The notes under the pieces were generated by a model. The model had not been told where the DNA came from, ran no database searches, and saw nothing but the letters and a program-made list of their open reading frames with translations. A stretch of 9,563 nucleotides of DNA from positions 1-9,563 of the forward strand of contig JANJTI010000172.1 of NCBI GenBank assembly GCA_024711185.1, read 5' to 3'. Shown piece after piece: positions 1 through 5,940 of this stretch (its first letter is position 1; every line of letters begins with the position of its first letter). Source of the DNA: Brevundimonas sp. (GTDB lineage: Bacteria; Pseudomonadota; Alphaproteobacteria; Caulobacterales; Caulobacteraceae). The position numbers were made by a program, and so were the translations under genes.

Positions 1-2213
1 AGGCGCTGGGCGTGCTGCTGTTGCCGCAGATGGCGGGAGCCCGGGACCTGCCGTTCCCGCGGCTGTCGGCCTACGCCTTCTGGGCCTATCTGATCGGCGG
101 CCTGGCCTTCTTCAGCTCGATCTTCTTCGGGCTGGCGCCGAACGGCGGCTGGTTCATGTACCCGCCTCTGACCTCGACGACCTTCTCGCCCGGGATCAAC
201 GCAGATTTCTGGCTGCTGGGCATCGGCTTCATCGAGATCTCGGCCATCGCCGGGGCCATCGAGATCATCGTCGGGGTGCTGCGCAACCGCGCCCCGGGGA
301 TGACCCTGGACAAGCTGCCGATCTTCGCCTGGGCGATGCTGATCTTCGCCTGCATGATCATCATCGCCTTTCCGTCGATCATCCTGTCGACCCTTCTGCT
401 GGAGGTCGAGCGGGCGCTGGGCTGGCCGTTCTTCGACGCGCTGAAGGGCGGCGACCCCCTGCTGTGGCAGCACCTGTTCTGGTTCTTCGGCCACCCCGAG
501 GTCTACATCATCTTCCTGCCGGCGGCGGGAGCGATGTCGACCATCATCCCGGCCATGGCCGGCACGCGGCTGGTCGGCTACCGGCTGGTGGTGCTGGCGA
601 TGCTGGCCACGGGCTTCATCAGCTTCGGCGTATGGGCCCACCACATGTTCACCACCGGCATGCCGACCATCTCGACCAGCTTCTTCTCGGCGGCGTCGAT
701 GGCGGTGTCGTTGCCCGCCGGCATCCAGGTCTTCGCCTGGATCGCGACGGTCGCGGCAGGGAAGATGCGCTTCACCACCCCGGGGCTGTTCGTGCTGGGG
801 GCGCTGATCATCTTCACCATGGGCGGCCTGACCGGCGTCATGGTCGCCATGGTCCCGTTCGACTGGCAGGCCCACGACAGCTACTTCATCGTCGCCCACC
901 TGCACTATGTGCTGATCGGCGGGATGGTTTTCCCGCTGTTCGCGGCGATCTACTACTGGCTGCCGATGAGCTCGAGCCGGCCGCTGAGCGAACGGCTGGG
1001 CAAGTGGGTCTTCTGGCTGATGTTCAGCGGCATGCACCTGACCTTCCTGCCCATGCACCTGACCGGGCTGATGGGCATGCCGCGGCGGGTCTACACCTAC
1101 CTGCCGGGCCGCGGCTGGGAGATTCCCAACATGATCTCGACGGTCGGCGCCTTCCTGTTCGGGGCGGCGGTGCTGCTGTGGGTCGTGGACATGATCCGCA
1201 ACTTCCGCCCGTTCGGAAAGGACGCCGGCAACGTCTACGGCGGGCCTGGACTGGAATGGCTGCCGACCGGCCTCTACTCGGTGCGGTCGATCCCGGTGGT
1301 GAAGAGCCTCTACCCCCTGTGGGACCAGAAGAATCTGGCCCGGGATGTGGAGGCCGGCCGCTACCTTCTGCCCGACACCGCCACCGGCGAGCGGGAGACC
1401 ATCGTCAGCTCCACCCTCAACGCCGAGCCGCAGTACCTGCAGCGGATGCCGTCCCCTTCGGCCTGGCATGTGTGGGCGGCGGTGTTCACGGCGGCCTTCT
1501 TCCTGCTGCTGACGGTGCAGGCGTACTGGCCGTCGGTGATCTGCGGGGTGCTGGCGGTCTACTGCCTGATGCACTGGTGCTGGCTGCTCGACCGGCCGCG
1601 CATCCAGCCCACCGTCGATGTCGGCGCCGGGATCCAGCTGCCGACCTACGTCAGCGGACCGTCCAGCCATGGATGGTGGGCCATGCTCATCACCCTGATC
1701 GTCGCGGGGATGGTCGGCGCCCTGCTGGGCTTCAGCCATGTCTTCCTGTGGAGCCGGCAGCCGGAGACCTGGGCGCCGCCGCCCGACCTGCCGCTGCTGG
1801 CGCCGGTGCTCGCCGCCTATCTGGGGGCCGGGCTGCTCGCCTGGGCGAGTTGCCGGACGCTGCGGCTGGACCGGCCGCGCACGCCCGCGGTTGCGACCGC
1901 GCTGATGCTGGCGGCCGTCGGGCTGGCCGCCGCGGCTTGGGCGCTGGACCTGAATCACTGGCTGGCGACGGGGCTGCGGCCCGAGGTCAACGCCCAGGGC
2001 GCAACCGTCTACGCCCTGATCGGCTGGCAGGGTTTCTTCGTCGCCGTCTCGGGGCTGATGGGCCTTTACGCCCTGCTGCGCTGGCTGGCGGGGCATGTCG
2101 AGGCGGCGCGGCCGTCGACCTTCGACCTCATCGCCCTGTTCCTCGTCTTCACGGCGGCGCAGGGGGCCGGATCGATGCTGCTGACCCGGCTGTTCCCGGG
2201 AGCGGCGATGTGA
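1..2213 (+). CDS. ctaD: Cytochrome c oxidase subunit I fused to a subunit III-like domain (5' partial)
   Basis: Catalytic subunit of an inner-membrane heme-copper oxidase that reduces O2 with electrons from cytochrome c or a related donor. The frame is open to the left edge, so the start lies outside; matching to Paracoccus subunit I suggests about 112 residues are missing, including the heme a ligand of helix II. Numbering from the codon at position 12: the HPEVY motif gives CuB ligand H161, with E163 and cross-link Tyr Y165; H210-H211 are the other CuB ligands; H296 and H298 are the heme a3 and heme a ligands; R358-R359 match the heme-propionate arginines. All keep a constant offset of 115 from Paracoccus numbering. 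The subunit I core ends near residue 400. After a soluble linker, about seven hydrophobic segments (487-725) resemble subunit III. The K-channel Lys and Thr are Gln239 and Ala236. This fits the CoxN-like fused branch; a subunit II gene probably lies upstream. Confidence 0.93.
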   Translation, partial: ALGVLLLPQMAGARDLPFPRLSAYAFWAYLIGGLAFFSSIFFGLAPNGGWFMYPPLTSTTFSPGINADFWLLGIGFIEISAIAGAIEIIVGVLRNRAPGMTLDKLPIFAWAMLIFACMIIIAFPSIILSTLLLEVERALGWPFFDALKGGDPLLWQHLFWFFGHPEVYIIFLPAAGAMSTIIPAMAGTRLVGYRLVVLAMLATGFISFGVWAHHMFTTGMPTISTSFFSAASMAVSLPAGIQVFAWIATVAAGKMRFTTPGLFVLGALIIFTMGGLTGVMVAMVPFDWQAHDSYFIVAHLHYVLIGGMVFPLFAAIYYWLPMSSSRPLSERLGKWVFWLMFSGMHLTFLPMHLTGLMGMPRRVYTYLPGRGWEIPNMISTVGAFLFGAAVLLWVVDMIRNFRPFGKDAGNVYGGPGLEWLPTGLYSVRSIPVVKSLYPLWDQKNLARDVEAGRYLLPDTATGERETIVSSTLNAEPQYLQRMPSPSAWHVWAAVFTAAFFLLLTVQAYWPSVICGVLAVYCLMHWCWLLDRPRIQPTVDVGAGIQLPTYVSGPSSHGWWAMLITLIVAGMVGALLGFSHVFLWSRQPETWAPPPDLPLLAPVLAAYLGAGLLAWASCRTLRLDRPRTPAVATALMLAAVGLAAAAWALDLNHWLATGLRPEVNAQGATVYALIGWQGFFVAVSGLMGLYALLRWLAGHVEAARPSTFDLIALFLVFTAAQGAGSMLLTRLFPGAAM
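2198..2202 (+). promoter_or_regulatory. Ribosome binding site supporting a GTG start at 2210
   Basis: GGGAG lies 7 bases before the GTG at 2210, inside the last codons of the oxidase gene. It favours the GTG, which overlaps the upstream TGA, over the in-frame ATG at 2228. The ATG would begin inside the first membrane segment and lacks a comparable site. Confidence 0.5.
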
Positions 2214-2518
2214 AGGCTTGGGCGTGGATGCTGGGCGGGCTGACGCTGTGGGGCCTTCACTTCCTCGGCGTCTATCTGATCGCCAGCGTCGCCGACGTCG
2301 TCGCGACCGCGGACGACCCCGCCTGGCGGATGGCGGGGCTTGCGTTCAGTACGGGCTGCGTGCTGACGGGCGCGGTGCTCGGCCTGTTCGCGCTCCGCCG
2401 CCTGCGCGGAGCGGAAGGACAGGTCTCCCGCTTTCGCCGCGAGGTCGCCGCGCTGGGCTTCGGCGTCGCCGTGGTCGCGATGATCTGGCAGGCGCTGCCC
2501 ACGATCATCGGCCACTGA
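2210..2518 (+). CDS. Small three-helix membrane protein in the oxidase operon
   Basis: Predicted 102-residue inner-membrane protein of unknown function. The GTG start overlaps the stop of the oxidase gene (GTGA), which indicates translational coupling and co-transcription. Three hydrophobic segments are visible: roughly residues 4-26 (with the motif WGLHFLGVYL), 35-54, and 78-100 (ending QALPTIIGH). Basic and polar residues between segments two and three (RRLRGAEGQVSRFRRE) form a probable cytoplasmic loop. Its position directly after a fused subunit I/III gene suggests a small accessory or assembly subunit of the same oxidase, comparable in place to subunit IV or other minor subunits, but I see no motif that proves it. 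The reading frame, coupling and hydrophobic pattern make it a convincing gene; the function is inference. The downstream neighbour converges on it 16 bases after its stop. Confidence 0.77.
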   Translation: MKAWAWMLGGLTLWGLHFLGVYLIASVADVVATADDPAWRMAGLAFSTGCVLTGAVLGLFALRRLRGAEGQVSRFRREVAALGFGVAVVAMIWQALPTIIGH

Positions 2519-2540
2519 CGACGCCGGGACGGCCTCAGTG
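2513..2540. terminator. Inverted repeat containing both convergent stop codons; possible bidirectional terminator
   Basis: CACTGA (2513-2518) and TCAGTG (2535-2540) are perfect inverted repeats; each includes the stop codon of one of the two converging genes. Nested between them, GCCG (2523-2526) and CGGC (2530-2533) can form a second short stem with a GGA loop. There is no T-run on either side, so a role in termination is only plausible. Confidence 0.3.
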
Positions 2541-5500
2541 CTCGCCGTGACCGTGGGTGTCGCTTTCCGCGATCCCCGGGGCCATGGCCTCGCCGTCGGC
2601 GCCGGCGAACCAGAACGGCCGGCGCGGGCGCTGACGCGGGGCGATCTCGTTCATGCCGGAGTCGTACACCCGGCCGTTGGCGACGGTGTAGGCGATCGAG
2701 GTGGTGTTGCGGATGTTCTCCAGCGGGTTGGCGTCCAGCACCACCATGTCGGCCAGCTTGCCGGGCTCCAGCGAACCGAGGTCGCGGTCCATGCCCAGCG
2801 CCCGCGCCCCGTTGAGGGTGCCGGCGCGGATGGCGTCCAGAGGGCTCATGCCGCCCTGGGCGAGGCTCCACAGCTCCCAGTGCGCCGCAAGGCCCTCGCG
2901 CTGGCCATGGGCGCCGATCAGGACGTCGACGCCCTGTTCCGAGAGGCGGGTCGCCTCGCGGGCCACGGAGATGTGGTTCCACTCGTTGTCCGGAGCGGTG
3001 ACCGGGCGACGGGCGCGGGCGTCGAGGCGGCGGCGCGGCACGTACTGTGTCAGGATCGGGTGATCCCAGACCGGGCTCTCCTGGTACCAGTAGTTCTCGC
3101 CGTAGCTGCCGCCGTAGGCCACCACCAGGGTCGGGTTGTAGGCGGTGCCCGTCTGGCGCCACAGCTGGTGCACGTCGTCGTACAGGCGGGCCAGCGGGAT
3201 CGAGTGCTCGATCGTGGTGTGGCCGTCGACGATCATCGACATGTTGTGCTGGTACAGCGAGCCGCCCTCGGGGACGACCATCATGCCCAGCTGGCGGGCG
3301 GCCTCGATGATCTGCTGGCGCTGTTCGCGGCGCGGCTGGTTGTAGCTCTTCACGCTCCACGCCCCGGCCGCGCGCATGCGGCGCAGGGTCGACAGGGCGT
3401 CGTCGAGGTCGTCGACCTGGGCGGTGAAGGCGGTGGTGGCGCCGTAGAGGATGGTGCCGGTCGAGAAGATGCGCGGGCCGACCACGCGGCCGGCGCGGGC
3501 CAGCTCGCTGTGGGCGAAGATCTCGCTGGTGTCGTTCGACGGATCGTGGATCGTCGTCACCCCGAAGGCCAGCGAGGCGTAGTTGATCCGGCTCTGCTCG
3601 GGGATGATCTCGTTGTCGCCCATCGAGCCGTGCCAGTGGGCGTCGATCAGGCCCGGCATGATGGTCTTGCCGGTCATGTCGAGGGTCGGAATCCCGGCCG
3701 GGATGGTGGTGCTGGCCAGCGGGCCGATGGTCTCGATCCGGTTGCCGTCGATGACGACGACGCCGTTCTCGATGACCTCGCCGCCGTTCATGGTGATCAG
3801 CCGGGCGCCGGTCAGGGCGATGCGGCCCTGCGGCCGGTCGGTCGGCACGCTGAAGCCGAGGTTGACGCCCTGCTCGTCCGGCTTCGGCAGCTCCTCGGGC
3901 GCGCCCTCGACGAAGGCGAAGGACTGGTTGAGGTCGCGGGTGAACAGCTCCGGCCCCAGCGACCACTGCAACCGGCGGGAGTCGCCCGACCAGCTGAGCC
4001 ATTCGCCGGCGTCGCGGGTCACACGGGCCTGGGGCAGGGACTTGCCCTCCGCGCTGATGGTCACCGGCCGGCCGGCGGCGACGAAGGGCGCGACATAGGC
4101 GTTGAAGCGCTCGGTCCAGCCGACCCAGTTTCCGTCCGGGGAAAGGGCGAACTCGGCCGCCCATTCGGAGCGCAGGTGGGTGCGGGCGTCGTCGCCGTCG
4201 AGGTCGACCGAGAAAAGGGTGCGATGATCGCCGTCGCGACCGGTCAGGAACAGCCGGTCGCCGTTCGCTCCGAACTGCGGGGCGACGCCGTCGTCGGTGA
4301 CGAAGACCGGTTCTCCGCCGCCGACGGGGACGCGGTACACCCCGGTGTCGCGGCTCCACAGGGCCGAGGTCAGGTCGCCGCCGGAGACGGTGCGGTAGAC
4401 GACGGTGCGGCCGTCCGGGGAGAAGGTCGGCTCGACGTAGTGGCCGGGACGGCGGGTGATCACGCGACCCGTCCCGCCCGAGGCCGGGACCACGCGCACC
4501 GAGCCCAGCTCTTCATCATCCCAGGTGGTGTAGACGATCGAGCGGCCGTCGCGCGACCACTGCGGATAGAGCTCGAAGTGATCGTTCTGACGGGTCAGGC
4601 GTCGCGCCTCGCCGGTGGGCAGGTCGCGGATCCACAGGTTGCCAAGCGCCTCGAAGACGACCCGCGAGCCGTCCGGCGAGGGGCGGGCCCAGCGGATCAT
4701 CTTTACGTCGAACGCATCGGGCGCGACCTCGACCGGGAAGCGCACGGCCTCCTGCACGCGACGGGTGTCGGCGACGTGGAAGGGGATGTCCGAGACCGCG
4801 CCCGAGGCTACGTCGACGCGCTGGATGCGGCCGTCGGCCCAGAACACAATGTAGCGGTTGTCGGGCGTCCAGCTGATGGCCGGATAGACGCCGTGGATCG
4901 CCCACGTCTCCTGCAGGTCGCGGTCGAGGCCCGAGAACACGGGGGTCTCGCGTCCGGACTCGATGTCCATGACGTAGAGCACCGACTGGTAGCGGACGCG
5001 CCGGATGAAGGCCAGGGAACGGCCGTCGGGCGAGGGGGTCGGTCGGATCGAGCCGCCGGGGCCGGTCACGTACGGCTCGATCTCGCCGGTTTCGCGGTCG
5101 AGCCGGCGGATGACGTAGATCTGGCCGTTGACGTCCTTCGAATATTCGAAGGTGTTCCCCGGCGTGGCGTCGTCGGAGAAGTAGAGGTAGCGGCCGTCGG
5201 GGGAGAAGGCCGGCTCGCCGGTGTCCTTCTGCTGGGTGCGGCGCTCGGTCATCTGCACACCGCCGCCGCCCGAGCGGTGGTACATCCAGATCTCGCCGGC
5301 CCCGAGTGAGCGGGCCGAGGTGAAATGCTTGCGGGCGACGATGAACTGGCCATCGGGCGTCCATTCCGGCTGGTTCAGCAGGCGGAAGGACTCCTTCGAC
5401 ACCTGCACCGGATTGGAGCCGTCGGCGTTCATGATCCAGATGTTGTCGCCGCCGCCGCGGTCGGAGGTGAAGGCGATGTGGCGGCCGTCGGGGGACCACT

Positions 5501-5837
5501 TCGGCTGCATCTCCCAGGCCACGCCCGAGGCGATGGCCCGGGCCTCGCCGCCCTCGATGGGCATGACGTAGATGTCGCCCAGCAGGTCGAAGGCGATCAT
5601 CCGGCCGTCGGGGCTGACGTCGACCGACATCCAGGTGCCGCGGGTGACGTCGATGGGAATGTCGCGCGACGGCCCGGGCGGGTTCTGCACGTCCCACTTC
5701 GCGTCCTGCTCGTCGGCGGCCTGGGCGGCCTCGGTCGGGGGCAGGGTCGGCGGCGCCGACTGCGGATCCGGCTCCTGGGCGAAGGCCGGCGCGGCGAGCG
5801 CCATGGCGGCGACGGTGGTCAGGAATACGCGCTTCAT
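2535..5837 (-). CDS. Secreted PD40 beta-propeller/amidohydrolase fusion protein
   Basis: Exported 1100-residue protein, probably periplasmic. The ATG at 5837 was chosen because it opens a clean signal peptide (MKR, hydrophobic stretch, APAFA, cleavage after Ala20); the longer frame to 5936 adds unlike residues. Residues about 60-660 hold roughly a dozen PD40/WD40-like repeats of the form (W/F)SPDGRxIAF...IWxM, as in TolB and tricorn/DPP-type propellers. Residues about 672-1065 form an amidohydrolase-superfamily domain: beta-strand lead-in, PGLIDAHWH with metal ligands H734 and H736, VKSY with K830, IEH with H878, and the closing segment GSLEPGKLADMVVLDANP. Where many relatives have a catalytic GTD, this one has GAHGQ (H977), followed by H986. 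The tail is His-rich (THGHGEH). Substrate unknown; cyclic or modified peptide hydrolysis is a guess. The gene follows the M16 peptidase gene on the same strand after 103 bases containing a hairpin. Its start is preceded only by a G-run (GGGGGG), not a standard ribosome binding site. Confidence 0.93.
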   Translation of the reverse strand: MKRVFLTTVAAMALAAPAFAQEPDPQSAPPTLPPTEAAQAADEQDAKWDVQNPPGPSRDIPIDVTRGTWMSVDVSPDGRMIAFDLLGDIYVMPIEGGEARAIASGVAWEMQPKWSPDGRHIAFTSDRGGGDNIWIMNADGSNPVQVSKESFRLLNQPEWTPDGQFIVARKHFTSARSLGAGEIWMYHRSGGGGVQMTERRTQQKDTGEPAFSPDGRYLYFSDDATPGNTFEYSKDVNGQIYVIRRLDRETGEIEPYVTGPGGSIRPTPSPDGRSLAFIRRVRYQSVLYVMDIESGRETPVFSGLDRDLQETWAIHGVYPAISWTPDNRYIVFWADGRIQRVDVASGAVSDIPFHVADTRRVQEAVRFPVEVAPDAFDVKMIRWARPSPDGSRVVFEALGNLWIRDLPTGEARRLTRQNDHFELYPQWSRDGRSIVYTTWDDEELGSVRVVPASGGTGRVITRRPGHYVEPTFSPDGRTVVYRTVSGGDLTSALWSRDTGVYRVPVGGGEPVFVTDDGVAPQFGANGDRLFLTGRDGDHRTLFSVDLDGDDARTHLRSEWAAEFALSPDGNWVGWTERFNAYVAPFVAAGRPVTISAEGKSLPQARVTRDAGEWLSWSGDSRRLQWSLGPELFTRDLNQSFAFVEGAPEELPKPDEQGVNLGFSVPTDRPQGRIALTGARLITMNGGEVIENGVVVIDGNRIETIGPLASTTIPAGIPTLDMTGKTIMPGLIDAHWHGSMGDNEIIPEQSRINYASLAFGVTTIHDPSNDTSEIFAHSELARAGRVVGPRIFSTGTILYGATTAFTAQVDDLDDALSTLRRMRAAGAWSVKSYNQPRREQRQQIIEAARQLGMMVVPEGGSLYQHNMSMIVDGHTTIEHSIPLARLYDDVHQLWRQTGTAYNPTLVVAYGGSYGENYWYQESPVWDHPILTQYVPRRRLDARARRPVTAPDNEWNHISVAREATRLSEQGVDVLIGAHGQREGLAAHWELWSLAQGGMSPLDAIRAGTLNGARALGMDRDLGSLEPGKLADMVVLDANPLENIRNTTSIAYTVANGRVYDSGMNEIAPRQRPRRPFWFAGADGEAMAPGIAESDTHGHGEH

Positions 5838-5860
5838 AGGGAGCCCCCCAAAGGCACTGG

Positions 5861-5900
5861 AAACAAGGACCGGCCCGCCGTCGGTGAGGCGGCGGGCCGG
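5861..5900 (-). terminator. GC hairpin between the peptidase and amidohydrolase genes (terminator or attenuator)
   Basis: CCGGCCCGCCG (5870-5880) and CGGCGGGCCGG (5890-5900) form a perfect 11-base stem with a 9-base loop. Read on the minus strand, the stem is followed by TCCTTGTTTCC, a mildly T-rich stretch. It lies 40 bases after the peptidase stop and 32 bases before the amidohydrolase ATG. It could end most peptidase transcripts, or reduce read-through so that the second gene is made at a lower level. I see no convincing separate promoter for the amidohydrolase in the 103-base gap. Confidence 0.5.
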
Positions 5901-5940
5901 GGTTGTCGAAGGCGGCGACCGGCACCGGCCGCCCACCGGG

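Noticed and set aside
714..728. Oxidase gene as a decaying pseudogene because of the lost K-channel Lys
   Set aside because: The visible reading frame is intact over more than 700 codons and all metal ligands, the HPEVY motif and heme-propionate arginines are kept, which argues for a functional variant.
464..2209. Plus-strand frame 2 open region overlapping the oxidase gene
   Set aside because: Frame-shifted shadow rich in Arg, Pro and Gly; only its final part, from the GTG at 2210, is a real gene.
2272..4359. 695-residue minus-strand open frame within the amidohydrolase and oxidase region
   Set aside because: Arg/Pro/His-rich shadow in another frame of the same strand; it crosses the convergent gene border and has no recognisable domain.
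2538..5309. 923-residue open frame on the plus strand opposite the amidohydrolase gene
   Set aside because: It mirrors the strongly G/C-biased codons of the real gene, is rich in Gly/Ala/Arg/Val/Asp without domain pattern, and has no family motif. The minus-strand frame has a signal peptide and clear domains.
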